DNA of 46,044 nt from Methylobacteriaceae bacterium (GTDB lineage: Bacteria; Pseudomonadota; Alphaproteobacteria; Rhizobiales; Beijerinckiaceae), in contig CANEZL010000036.1 of NCBI GenBank assembly GCA_947444195.1, forward strand, positions 1 through 46,044, given 5' to 3'. Position 1 is the stretch's first letter, and each line of letters begins with the position of its first letter. The position numbers and the translations under genes were made by a program. Under the pieces are notes generated by a model. That model was not told the origin of the DNA. It did no database searches and was given only the letters and a program-made list of their open reading frames with translations. This document shows, piece by piece, positions 16,451 through 24,063 of the stretch.

Positions 16451-16656
16451 CTAGCGCGCTCTGCGCCGAAGTGGACGCCGGTTCGGCGCAAGAGAGCGCA
16501 CTAAAACAAAGGGTTGGAGCCGTGGGCGATTGCAACGCGATCGGGCACGGCTCTAGAGCACGATGCGGAAAAGTGGAATCCGGTTTTCCGACATCATCGT
16601 GCGACCACGAAGAGATAGAGCATGCTGCTGTTTCCGTGAAAAAGCAGCATGCTCTA
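16451..16656. repeat. Composite palindromic repeat, type B (copy 1)
   Basis: Two repeat units lie side by side. The first (about 16451-16556) includes GCCGAAGTGGACGCCGGTTC and a hairpin GAGCCGTG...CACGGCTC; an inverted relative is at 41255-41376. The second (about 16551-16656) begins TCTAGAGCACGATGCGGAAA, contains the palindrome around AAGTGGAATCCGGTTTTCC, and ends in a perfect hairpin of AGCATGCTGCT arms near 16620-16654. An inverted near-identical copy is at 33871-33976. The element ends at the stop codon (TAG revealed as CTA at 16654) of the neighbouring minus-strand gene. Confidence 0.85.
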
Positions 16657-17196
16657 GCGCGCGCCGGCCGGCTTCTCGGGCGCGGCCTTGTCGGTGGCCG
16701 CCCTGTCGGTGGCCGCCTTGGCCGCCGTCACGAAGGTCGCGGCATAGGCGGCCTCCTGGCCGGGGCTGCGCGCCTCGCAGGTGATCGCCGTCCTGCCCGG
16801 CGCGGGCGTCGAGAAGCTGCAGGTGCCCACCGCCGGGGCCGGGCTCTGGGCCGCGCCGGCCTGGCCCGGCACGATGAGGTTGATGGGCTGGAGCGGGTCG
16901 GTCTCCTCGGTGCGCTCCTGCTGGGCGCCGGTGCCGGAGAAGCTCAGGCTCTGGCCGCCGCGCGCCGTGAAGTCGAAGCTCGTGCGGTTGCGCGAGACGG
17001 TGTTCATCAGAACCGGGCTGCAGTCGGCGCTGAGATCCTCGCCGGCGATCACCAGCTTCTCGCAGGTGCCTTCGAGCTTCAGCGCGGTCTGGGCGGCGGC
17101 CGGCCCGGCGAGCACCGCCGGGAGGGCGGCCAGGGCGAGGGCGGGCAGCGCGAGGGCGGCGAGGGTGCGGGGCAGGAGCGTCGGAAGGAGCGTCAT
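16654..17196 (-). CDS. Secreted hypothetical protein
   Basis: The 180-residue product has a long signal peptide (about 1-36, ending GPAAAQ) and then TALKLEGTCEKLVIAGEDLSADC, a short domain with cysteines at about 45, 59, 126 and 140 that could form two disulfides. The tail (residues 155-180) is Ala/Lys/Thr-rich and probably unstructured, with repeated DRAATDKAA units. I do not recognise a functional family; similar exported proteins with a TCEKL-I start occur in Methylobacteriaceae (memory). The ATG at 17196 fits the signal peptide; one at 17208 is possible. The stop codon lies on the edge of a repeat. Confidence 0.7.
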   Translation of the reverse strand: MTLLPTLLPRTLAALALPALALAALPAVLAGPAAAQTALKLEGTCEKLVIAGEDLSADCSPVLMNTVSRNRTSFDFTARGGQSLSFSGTGAQQERTEETDPLQPINLIVPGQAGAAQSPAPAVGTCSFSTPAPGRTAITCEARSPGQEAAYAATFVTAAKAATDRAATDKAAPEKPAGAR

Positions 17197-17276
17197 GGGG
17201 GATCTCATCCAGGGCTGGCTCGGGCGAAGGGGATGCCGGTCCGGCGAGGGGGTGCCGGCCCGGCGAGCGGGCGGCC

Positions 17277-18254
17277 TCACGCGCCGAAGCGCAGGACCCG
17301 GTCGTTCGGGGCGGCGAGGTCGAGTTCGGGGCCGAGCGGCACGATGCCCGTCGGATTGATGGTCTTGTGGCTCTCGTAATAGTGCCGCTTGATATGCGTG
17401 AGGTTCACGGTGCCCGCCACGCCCGGCAGGGCGTAGAGGTCGCGCAGGTAGTTGGACAGGTTCGGGTAGTCGGCGATGCGCTGCCGGTTGCACTTGAAGT
17501 GCCCGACATAGACCGCGTCGAACCGCACCAGCGTGGTGAACAGGCGGATGTCGGCCTCCGTGAGCCGCCCGCCGCAGAGATAGCGGCCCGCGCCGAGCCG
17601 GGCCTCCAGCGCGTCGAGCTCGGCGAACAGGGCCTGGAACGCCTCTTCGTAGGCACCTTGCGTGGTGGCGAAGCCCGCCTTGTAGACGCCGTTGTTCACC
17701 CGGTCGTAGACGCGGGCGTTCACCGCGTCGATCTCCGCGTGCAGGTCGGCGGGCCGGAGGTCGGGGCCCGATCCGCCGAAGGCGTCGTTGAGCATGCGCA
17801 GGATCTCGGCCGATTCGTTCGAGACGATCGTCTCCCGCCTCCTGTCCCAGAGCACCGGCACGGTGACGCGGCCGGTATAGTGCGGGTCGGCCCGCAGATA
17901 GACCTCGTAGAGGCGCCGCGCGCCGTGGATCGGGTCCGGCGTGGCGCCCGGCGAATCGCCGAACACCCAGCCCTCCGCGCCCATCAGCGGATCGACCACC
18001 GAGACGGTGACCGCCTCTTCGAGCCCCTTCAGGGCCCGCACGATCAGGGTGCGGTGCGCCCAGGGGCAGGCCAGCGAGACGTAGAGATGGTAGCGCCCCG
18101 CCTCGCCCGCGAAGCCGCCCTCCCCCGAGGGGCCGGGCGCGCCGTCCGCGGTCACCCAGTTGCGGAAGGCGGATTCCTTGCGCTCGAAGCGCCCGCCGGT
18201 GGAGGCGGTGTCGTACCACTGATCCCGCCAGACCCCGTCGACCAGCAAGCCCAT
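17277..18254 (-). CDS. Glutathione S-transferase family, glutathionyl-hydroquinone reductase type
   Basis: The 325-residue protein matches the Xi class (YqjG/PcpF). Features are the N-terminal extension FERKESAFRNWVTADG, the catalytic LACPWAHRTLIVRALKGLE with Cys63 (CPWA motif), NESAEILRMLN near 150 for glutathione binding, then YDRVNNGVYKAGFATTQ, GRLTEADIRLFTTLVRFDAVYVGHFKCN and YYESHKTINPTGIVP. These enzymes reduce glutathionyl-hydroquinones by thiol transfer in the cytosol. The ATG at 18254, with GGGAG upstream, yields the canonical length. It reads away from the 18516 gene. Confidence 0.95.
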   Translation of the reverse strand: MGLLVDGVWRDQWYDTASTGGRFERKESAFRNWVTADGAPGPSGEGGFAGEAGRYHLYVSLACPWAHRTLIVRALKGLEEAVTVSVVDPLMGAEGWVFGDSPGATPDPIHGARRLYEVYLRADPHYTGRVTVPVLWDRRRETIVSNESAEILRMLNDAFGGSGPDLRPADLHAEIDAVNARVYDRVNNGVYKAGFATTQGAYEEAFQALFAELDALEARLGAGRYLCGGRLTEADIRLFTTLVRFDAVYVGHFKCNRQRIADYPNLSNYLRDLYALPGVAGTVNLTHIKRHYYESHKTINPTGIVPLGPELDLAAPNDRVLRFGA

Positions 18255-18439
18255 CGTCCGCTCCCGTCCCGCTGAACCCTCGGGAGCCGCCCCGGTCGGG
18301 GACGCGCGCCCGGACCCGCCCGGGTCCTCAAGATCGCGCGCTCCCGGCGGGGCGCGCCTCCGGGGAGATGGGTCGGCGGCCATGCGTGCAAAGCCCCCCT
18401 GCTCCGCGCAACCGGCGCGGTTCCGGCCGTGTTCGCGCG

Positions 18440-18487
18440 TTGTGCGTCGCACTCAAGCATGCGATCTTCGTTTTGTGCGTTGCACAA
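18440..18487 (+). promoter_or_regulatory. Paired TTGTGCGTYGCAC dyads
   Basis: Two near-identical dyads are seen: TTGTGCGTCGCAC at 18440-18452 and TTGTGCGTTGCACAA at 18473-18487; the second is a perfect six-base inverted repeat with a 3-base spacer. They are 33 bp apart, about three helical turns, and the second ends 28 bp before the ATG at 18516. They are likely operators for a dimeric regulator. A related motif precedes the phasin gene (37979-38013). Confidence 0.55.
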
Positions 18488-18515
18488 ACCGTCCTCAACG
18501 GCTTCGGAGCCGGAC

Positions 18516-18749
18516 ATGACCCTAGCGCTGACCCTTCCCGTCGCGGAGGCCACCCTGTTCACGGTGGGTTGCCTGCTCATCCACCTCGCGCGCCGGCACG
18601 CCGAGACGGTGACGGCGGTGCTCGCCTGCCTGATCATGGTGCTCGTCATGCTGATCGGCATCGCCAGCGCGCCGGACGCCTTCGTGCGGGCCAATTCCGC
18701 GAGCGCCATCGCCGATGGCGGCTTCATCGCCGCCAACGCCCTCAACTGA
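18516..18749 (+). CDS. Small membrane protein, unknown function
   Basis: This candidate 77-residue product (MTLALTLPVAEATLFTVG...) has two predicted transmembrane helices: about 5-25 (LPVAEATLFTVGCLLIHLA) and about 33-55 (TAVLACLIMVLVMLIGIA). An Ala/Asp/Asn-rich tail follows. I know no family for it. Support comes from the dyad pair and AT-rich promoter-like DNA just upstream and from codon use like its neighbours. The ATG at 18516 is preferred over an in-frame ATG at 18429, which lies before the dyads. It overlaps the convergent SGNH gene by 8 bp. Confidence 0.5.
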   Translation: MTLALTLPVAEATLFTVGCLLIHLARRHAETVTAVLACLIMVLVMLIGIASAPDAFVRANSASAIADGGFIAANALN

Positions 18750-19683
18750 GCGTCGGCACAGCGGGCACGGCTCGAGCCGGACCGCGCCCGGCCCGGCGCC
18801 CGGCCGCCACGTCGAAATCGTCGGTGGGGAGCCGGGCCAGGAAGCGCTCGGCCAGCTCGCACAGCAGGATGTCGGGCTTCACCCGGGCGATGTAGTCCCA
18901 GTCCAGGCTCGCCGACCAGACGAAGTGCACCTCGGCGAAGCTCTCGGCGAGGTAGCCGGTGAGCAGGATCGGCGCGAAATGCGCGCAGGAATCCCCGAAC
19001 AGAACGAGGCGGCGGGGATCGGCGGCCCGCTCGTTCCGGTAGACCACGTGCGCGCCCACGTGCAGGTCCTGCGCCCGGCCCGCCGCCTCGTAGGCGGCGA
19101 GGAGGGCGCCGGTCTCCACCCGCACCGCGTCGCGCTGGATCTTGGGGCGGTACAGGATCTCGCTCGGACGGTGGGGCAGCTTCTCGCCGAGATCGAGCAC
19201 CCGCTCCTCGCTGTAGTCCGGCCGCTCGGCGATGTCGGCGGGCGGCACCGCGCCGAGCGCCCGCATGATCGCGCGGTAGGCGAGGAGGCAGCCCTCGATC
19301 GTCCAGTGGGTGTCCGTGCGCAGGTAGAGCGGCACCGGCCCGTCGCGGGCGGCGCGGAAGGGCGCGAGCAGGTCGAGATAGTAGGCCTTGCCGGCCAGCC
19401 GCCGGGCGAGCCGGCGCGTCGAGGCCCGCGCGGGGTCGTAGGCGAGGTCCCGGGTGTGGTTCTCGTAGACGGAGAGCTTCTCGGGCACCACGACGTGCAA
19501 GCAGCGGATGCCGAGGCGGGCGGCGCGGGCGGCGCGCGCCTCCATCAGCCGCGTCCAGGCGCGCAGGTGCCACCAATGGCCGAAGCCCCGCGCGTAGCGG
19601 TCCATGACGCTGTTGCTGCCGCCCGTGAGGAACAGCCAGCCGTCGCGCCCCTCGTGGACGGTGTCCCATTTCCTTCCGCGCAT
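18742..19683 (-). CDS. AlgJ/AlgX-like SGNH hydrolase-family protein
   Basis: The 313-residue protein resembles the ALGX/ALGJ SGNH-hydrolase-like domain. It has the opening GRDGWLFLTGGSN (12-24), the VVVPEKLSVYENH segment, the LRTDTHWTIEGCLLAYRAIM block with Asp124/His126 (the usual Asp-x-His pair), and LVLFGDSCAHF with the nucleophile Ser232. Relatives transfer acetyl groups to exopolysaccharides in the periplasm with a membrane MBOAT partner. Here there is no obvious signal peptide and no MBOAT gene nearby, so localisation and substrate are unclear. The ATG at 19683 lies just inside a type B repeat edge. Confidence 0.75.
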   Translation of the reverse strand: MRGRKWDTVHEGRDGWLFLTGGSNSVMDRYARGFGHWWHLRAWTRLMEARAARAARLGIRCLHVVVPEKLSVYENHTRDLAYDPARASTRRLARRLAGKAYYLDLLAPFRAARDGPVPLYLRTDTHWTIEGCLLAYRAIMRALGAVPPADIAERPDYSEERVLDLGEKLPHRPSEILYRPKIQRDAVRVETGALLAAYEAAGRAQDLHVGAHVVYRNERAADPRRLVLFGDSCAHFAPILLTGYLAESFAEVHFVWSASLDWDYIARVKPDILLCELAERFLARLPTDDFDVAAGRRAGRGPARAVPAVPTLS

Positions 19684-19689
19684 GGCCGA

Positions 19690-19770
19690 GCTTTAGAGCA
19701 CGGTGCGGGAAAGTGGAATCCGGTCCTTCGGAATCGTCGTGCGGCGACAACGGGATAGAACCCGCTATTT
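19690..19770. repeat. Type B palindromic repeat, degenerate copy
   Basis: The stretch TTTAGAGCACGGTGCGGGAA followed by AAGTGGAATCCGGTCCTTCGG and CGTCGTGCGGCGACAACGGGATAGA is a diverged relative of the element at 16551-16656. It lacks the terminal AGCATGCTGCT hairpin. It lies directly upstream of the SGNH gene and about 130 bp before the photolyase-like gene. Confidence 0.7.
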
Positions 19771-19894
19771 TCAGTGACGCGATCGGACGCTCCGGAGCGC
19801 CGCATCGTTCCGCCCGCGCAAGGGGCCCCAGTCAGCGGCGCCGCGCCGCGGATGGGGGCCGGGAGCCGGCCGGGCCAGGGCGCGTTCCGCAGAC

Positions 19895-21010
19895 ATGCTC
19901 CCCGATCTCGCCGAGGCCCCCGCGCGGCCGCAGGACCGGCCCGACGACCGGCCCGCGCGGCTCTGGCGCCCGCGCCGCGTCCTCGTCACCCCGGCCGCCC
20001 TCGAACACGCCCACGGTCGGGCCATGCTGGCGCGGGCGGAGGCGTTGGGCCTGCCCGTCACGCGGCTTCCCGCCAACCGGCTGACGGGGCTCGCCCAGGC
20101 CGATCCGCGCCGGGCCTACGCGGAGGCCAAGGCGACGCTCGCCCTGGTGGCGGCCCCGCCGACCAAGCTGAAGCTCCAGCCGATCCCGCCCTCGGCCGAC
20201 TGGCGCTTCGACCTCGCCGAGGGCTGCCCGGCCCATTGCCAGTACTGCTACCTCGCCGGCTCCCTGTCGGGGCCGCCGGTGACGCGGGCCTACGCCAACC
20301 TCGACGCGATCCTCGGGAACCTCGCCGCCTATGCGGGGCGCGGGGCCGTCACCTCGGGCTCGCGGGCGCGGGCGCACGAGGGCACCACCTTCGAGGCCTC
20401 CTGCTACACCGATCCCCTCGGCATCGAGCACCTGACCGGCTCGCTCTCGGCGGCGATCCGGCATTTCGGGGCCTGGGCGGCGCCGGTGCAACTGCGCTTC
20501 ACCACGAAGTTCGCCGGGATCGAGCCCCTGCTCGGCCTCGACCACGGGGGCCGCACCCGCATCCGCTTCTCGGTGAACGCGCGGGCCGCCGCCCGCTACG
20601 AGGGCGGCACCGATCCCCTCGACGCGCGCCTCGCGGCGCTTCGCGCGGCGGCGCAGGCCGGCTATCCGGTCGGCCTCACGGTGGCGCCGATCCTGCCCGT
20701 GCCCGGCTGGCGGGCGGCCTATGCCGGGCTGATCCGCGACGCGGCCGCCGCGCTCGCCGGGGTAGGCGCCCTCGACCTCACGGTGGAACTCATCACCCAC
20801 CGCTTCACGCCGGGCTCGAAGCAGGTGCTGCAGGGCTGGTATCCGGGCTCGGACCTGCCCCTCGACGAGGCGGCGCGCGCGCGCAAGTTCACCAAGTTCG
20901 GCTCGGTGAAGTACGTGCTGCCCAGGGACCTGATGGCCGAGATGCGGGCGGCGCTCACCGACATGCTCGCCCGCGACCTGCCGGCCGCGCGCCTCCTCTA
21001 CTGGACCTGA
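19895..21010 (+). CDS. Spore photoproduct lyase-like radical SAM protein
   Basis: The 371-residue protein has the radical-SAM [4Fe-4S] motif in EGCPAHCQYCYLAGS, with Cys111, Cys115 and Cys118. The second landmark is FEASCYTDPLGIEHLTGSL with Cys170 at the position of the hydrogen-donating Cys141 of Bacillus subtilis spore photolyase. The C-terminus (GSVKYVLPRDLMAEMRAALTDML) is also family-like. It therefore keeps the residues needed to repair a 5-thyminyl-5,6-dihydrothymine-type lesion, although alphaproteobacteria do not form spores. The actual substrate is unknown. It is followed after 4 bp by a 2'-5' RNA ligase-like gene and then a PAP2 gene, forming an operon. Confidence 0.88.
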   Translation: MLPDLAEAPARPQDRPDDRPARLWRPRRVLVTPAALEHAHGRAMLARAEALGLPVTRLPANRLTGLAQADPRRAYAEAKATLALVAAPPTKLKLQPIPPSADWRFDLAEGCPAHCQYCYLAGSLSGPPVTRAYANLDAILGNLAAYAGRGAVTSGSRARAHEGTTFEASCYTDPLGIEHLTGSLSAAIRHFGAWAAPVQLRFTTKFAGIEPLLGLDHGGRTRIRFSVNARAAARYEGGTDPLDARLAALRAAAQAGYPVGLTVAPILPVPGWRAAYAGLIRDAAAALAGVGALDLTVELITHRFTPGSKQVLQGWYPGSDLPLDEAARARKFTKFGSVKYVLPRDLMAEMRAALTDMLARDLPAARLLYWT

Positions 21011-21014
21011 GGCG

Positions 21015-21554
21015 ATGGCGCGCCATCTCGCCCGGCAGATGCCCGACGCACCCCTCATCCTCACCCTCGCCTTCGACGAGGCCGCCTTCGCCCGGTTCGA
21101 GGGCCTGCGCCGCCGCCATTTCCCGGAGGCGCTGAACCACATCCCCGCCCACGCCACCCTGTTCCACCACCTGCCGGGGGAGCGGGAGGCCGCGGTGATC
21201 GAGACCGTGGCGAGCCTCGCCCGCGCGGTGCCGCCGCCGGAAGTGGCGGTGACGGGCCTGCGCTTCACCGGGCGCGGCGTCGCCTACGTGCTCGAATCGC
21301 CTCCGCTGGCCGCCTTCCGCGCCCGGCTGGCGCAGGCCTTCGCCGACGACCTCACGGCGCAGGACCGGCAGGGCTGGCGCCCGCACGTCACCGTGCAGAA
21401 CAAGGTGGCGCCCGAGACCGCCCGCGCCCTGCACGAGGATCTCGCGGCAGGCTTCGAGCCGAGCCGCTTCACGGCGCCCGCCACCCTGCTCTGGCGCTAT
21501 CTCGGCGGCCCCTGGGACCCGGTCGCCCGCCTGCCCTTCGGAGAGAACGCGTGA
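21015..21554 (+). CDS. 2'-5' RNA ligase / cyclic phosphodiesterase superfamily protein
   Basis: The 179-residue protein has the two HxT motifs of the 2H phosphoesterase superfamily: AHATL with His46/Thr48 and PHVTVQNK with His124/Thr126. The fold otherwise fits LigT/ThpR-like enzymes (FRARLAQAFADDL...). Members hydrolyse or ligate 2',3'-cyclic phosphates or 2'-5' bonds in RNA. It starts 4 bp after the photolyase-like gene and lies 10 bp before a PAP2 gene, all on the same strand, so joint translation is likely. The substrate is unknown; the link to nucleic-acid repair is inference. An in-frame ATG at 21039 is an alternative start. Confidence 0.88.
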   Translation: MARHLARQMPDAPLILTLAFDEAAFARFEGLRRRHFPEALNHIPAHATLFHHLPGEREAAVIETVASLARAVPPPEVAVTGLRFTGRGVAYVLESPPLAAFRARLAQAFADDLTAQDRQGWRPHVTVQNKVAPETARALHEDLAAGFEPSRFTAPATLLWRYLGGPWDPVARLPFGENA

Positions 21555-21564
21555 GAGCCGCGCC

Positions 21565-22323
21565 GTGAGCACCTACGAACGCCTGCGCGGCAACCGGCTC
21601 ACCGGCCAAGCCATGGCGGTGTGGCTGCGGCTCCGGCTCAACGAGGTCGGGCCCCTCGTCGCGCTGCTCGTCGTGAGCACCCTGGGCTACGGCTTCTTCG
21701 CCCTGGCCGACGCGGTCGGCGAGGGATCGACCGCGGCGCTCGACCGCAAGATCCTGCTCGCCCTGCGCGATCCCGCCGACCTCTCGGACCCCCTCGGGCC
21801 GCGCTGGCTCGAGGAGACCATGCGCGACATCACCGGGCTCGGCGGCGTCTTCACCATCGTCTTCCTCACGGCCGCGGTGGCCGCCTATCTGGCCCTCTCG
21901 GGCAAGACGCGCATCGGCGCCTTCGTCGTGGCCGCGGTCGGCGGCGGCGAGATCGTCTCCACGGTGCTGAAGCTGTTCTACCAGCGCCCGCGGCCCGATC
22001 TCGTGCCCCACGGGATGGAGGTGTTCACCGCGAGCTTCCCCTCCGGCCACGCCATGATGTCGGCCATCGCCTACCTCACCCTCGCGACCCTGCTGGCGCG
22101 GGTGAGCCGCCACCGCCGCGTCAAGGCGCTGGTGCTGTTCCTCGGCGTGTCGATGACGCTGCTCGTCGGCTTCAGCCGGGTCTATCTCGGCGTGCACTGG
22201 CCGAGCGACGTGCTGGCCGGCTGGTGCGTCGGCGCGGCCTGGGCGGCGCTCTGCTGGTTCGTGGCCCTCCAGCTCCAGCGCCACGGCGAGGTCGAGGCGC
22301 CGGACCCGCCGCCGCCGGCCTGA
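21565..22323 (+). CDS. PAP2 superfamily membrane phosphatase
   Basis: The 252-residue membrane protein has about six hydrophobic helices and the PAP2 catalytic motifs: KLFYQRPRP (136-144; K-x4-RP), PSGHAMMS (159-166) with the catalytic His162, and SRVYLGVHWPSDV (about 204-216) with His211. Members dephosphorylate phosphatidate, isoprenyl diphosphates or similar lipids on the periplasmic side. The start is GTG at 21565. It ends the photolyase/ligase unit, though a different role from those two is possible. The C-terminus is Pro-rich (DPPPPA). Confidence 0.9.
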   Translation: MSTYERLRGNRLTGQAMAVWLRLRLNEVGPLVALLVVSTLGYGFFALADAVGEGSTAALDRKILLALRDPADLSDPLGPRWLEETMRDITGLGGVFTIVFLTAAVAAYLALSGKTRIGAFVVAAVGGGEIVSTVLKLFYQRPRPDLVPHGMEVFTASFPSGHAMMSAIAYLTLATLLARVSRHRRVKALVLFLGVSMTLLVGFSRVYLGVHWPSDVLAGWCVGAAWAALCWFVALQLQRHGEVEAPDPPPPA

Positions 22324-22450
22324 CATCCGATTCTATCCCGCCGACTCGGCGGGGTCGAGGCGTCCGGACATCGCGCCGCGGTGCCGGAACCCGCCGCGGT
22401 GCGGTGCCATTGGCCGGGCGAGACCCCACGCGACGGCGGATGAAGACCCC

Positions 22451-23758
22451 ATGGCAGACGATTCGGCGCTCTCCCGGCGCAACCTCCTCAGGGCCGGCGC
22501 CGCGCTGACCGGCGCCGGCCTCGCCCTCGGCGCCCGCGCGCAGGGCGCCGGCCTGCCCGGCCCCGCCGTCCCGGCCGATACCGGCGCGGTCCAGGGCAGC
22601 CGTGTGATGTTCCCGAACTGGCGCGGCGAGGGCGACCGGCCACCCGCGCCGACGCCGGCGCCGCAGCCGGTGGCCGAGCGCGTCGGCTACTGCGTGGTCG
22701 GCCTCGGCCGCCTCAGCCTCGACGAGATCCTGCCCGCCCTCAACCAGACGAAGCACGCCCGCCTCGCCGCGGTGATGTCGGGCTCCCCCGACAAGGCCCG
22801 GCTGGTGGCACGGCAGTACGGGCTGCCCGAGAGCGCGGTCTACGGCTACGGCGAGTGGGACAGGCTGAAGGCGAACCCGGAGGTGCGGGCGGTCTACGTC
22901 GTCACCCCGAACGCGGTGCACCGGGACAACGTGCTGGCGGCGGCGGAGGCCGGGAAGCACGTGCTCTGCGAGAAGCCGATGGCGGTGAATTCCGCGGAAG
23001 CCCGCGAGATGATCGCCGCCTGCGCCCGGGCGAAATTGCGCCTGATGATCGCCTATCGCTGCCAGTACGAGCCCTTCAACCGCGCGGTGGTGCGCCTCGT
23101 CCGCGCGGGCCAGTTCGGCAAGCCGCGCCTGATCCAGGCCTTCAACGGCCAGACCTCGGGCCTGCCGGAGCAGTGGCGCCTGCGCCGGGCGCTCGCCGGC
23201 GGGGGCGCCCTCCCCGATATCGGCCTGTACTGCCTCAACGGGGTGCGGGCCCTGCTCGGGGAGGAGCCGAGCCAGGTCACGGCCCAGATCTACTCCCCGC
23301 CCGACGACGGGAAGTTCGCCGAGGTCGAGGAGAGCGTGAGCTTCACCCTCACCTTCCCCTCCGGCGTGATCGCGCAGTGCATGACGAGCTACGGCGTGCA
23401 CGAGGCGCGCCGCCTCACCGTGCACAGCGCGGGCGCCGAGATCGATCTGGAGAACGCCTTCGCCTATCGCGGCCAGCGCCTGTTCGTGACCCACCGCAGC
23501 GGCAAGGACATCGTCCGCGACGAGCACAGGCTGGAGGCCAAGAACCAGTTCGCCCTGGAGATGGACCATTTCGCCCGCTGCCTCCAGGAGAACCGGGCGC
23601 CCCGCACCCCGGGCGAGGAGGGCCTTCAGGACCAGGTGCTGATGGAGGCGATCTACGAGGCGGCGCGGACGGGGGCGCCGGTCAAGGTCGGGCCGCCCGC
23701 GGGCGCCGGCGGCGGCCTCGACGTCACCCGCGGCCCGGAACCGGAGGACAACGGCTGA
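22451..23758 (+). CDS. Tat-exported Gfo/Idh/MocA family oxidoreductase
   Basis: The 435-residue protein has a twin-arginine signal (SRRNLLRAGAALTGAGLALGA, Arg9-Arg10), so it is expected to be exported folded to the periplasm. After a Pro-rich linker the Rossmann domain begins at about 78 (GYCVVGLGRLSLDEILPAL) and includes VYVVTPNAVHRDNVLAAAEAGKHVLCEKPMAVN, the EKP motif with the catalytic Lys. The substrate domain follows, ending in a GEEGLQDQVLMEAIYEAARTG segment. It resembles glucose-fructose oxidoreductase, which uses tightly bound NADP to interconvert sugars. The substrate here is unproven. The ATG at 22451 starts the Tat signal. Confidence 0.9.
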   Translation: MADDSALSRRNLLRAGAALTGAGLALGARAQGAGLPGPAVPADTGAVQGSRVMFPNWRGEGDRPPAPTPAPQPVAERVGYCVVGLGRLSLDEILPALNQTKHARLAAVMSGSPDKARLVARQYGLPESAVYGYGEWDRLKANPEVRAVYVVTPNAVHRDNVLAAAEAGKHVLCEKPMAVNSAEAREMIAACARAKLRLMIAYRCQYEPFNRAVVRLVRAGQFGKPRLIQAFNGQTSGLPEQWRLRRALAGGGALPDIGLYCLNGVRALLGEEPSQVTAQIYSPPDDGKFAEVEESVSFTLTFPSGVIAQCMTSYGVHEARRLTVHSAGAEIDLENAFAYRGQRLFVTHRSGKDIVRDEHRLEAKNQFALEMDHFARCLQENRAPRTPGEEGLQDQVLMEAIYEAARTGAPVKVGPPAGAGGGLDVTRGPEPEDNG

Positions 23759-23876
23759 GGGGCACCGGCCCCGCCCGCGGACCGCCCGGGCCGGGATCCG
23801 CCCCTGCGGAATGCATTCTCAGCACGTTTAAGGCGCGCAAATAATCCGAAAAATCCTCGCTCCACCCTAAAAATTT

Positions 23877-23918
23877 CGTCGGCACTTTGCAAAAAAATTC
23901 CGATTGCAAAGTCCGACG
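23877..23918 (+). promoter_or_regulatory. Long inverted repeat upstream of oxlT
   Basis: The arms are CGTCGGCACTTTGCAA (23877-23892) and TTGCAAAGTCCGACG (23904-23918), which pair except for one skipped base, around an 11-base loop. The surrounding 300 bp are much richer in A/T than the genes. It lies about 145 bp before the oxlT start, between that gene and the oxidoreductase. It could be a regulator's operator or a leader hairpin. No run of T follows, which argues against a simple terminator. Confidence 0.75.
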
Positions 23919-24063
23919 TCATTACAAATACTGCATACCAGCGATGCGTCGGGTGCTTCCCCCGAAGTGCGGCGCACGCTGGCAAGCATCGACCGGAGGC
24001 ACGTACCGGATTCTGAAGTCCGGGCGTGAACCTGTTGCCGGCGAGGGAGCAAGGAGACGCCTC

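Noticed and set aside
16390..17379. Plus-strand frame spanning repeats and the secreted-protein gene
   Set aside because: Part of it is repeat sequence and the rest is antisense to a gene with a signal peptide, so it is not a protein.
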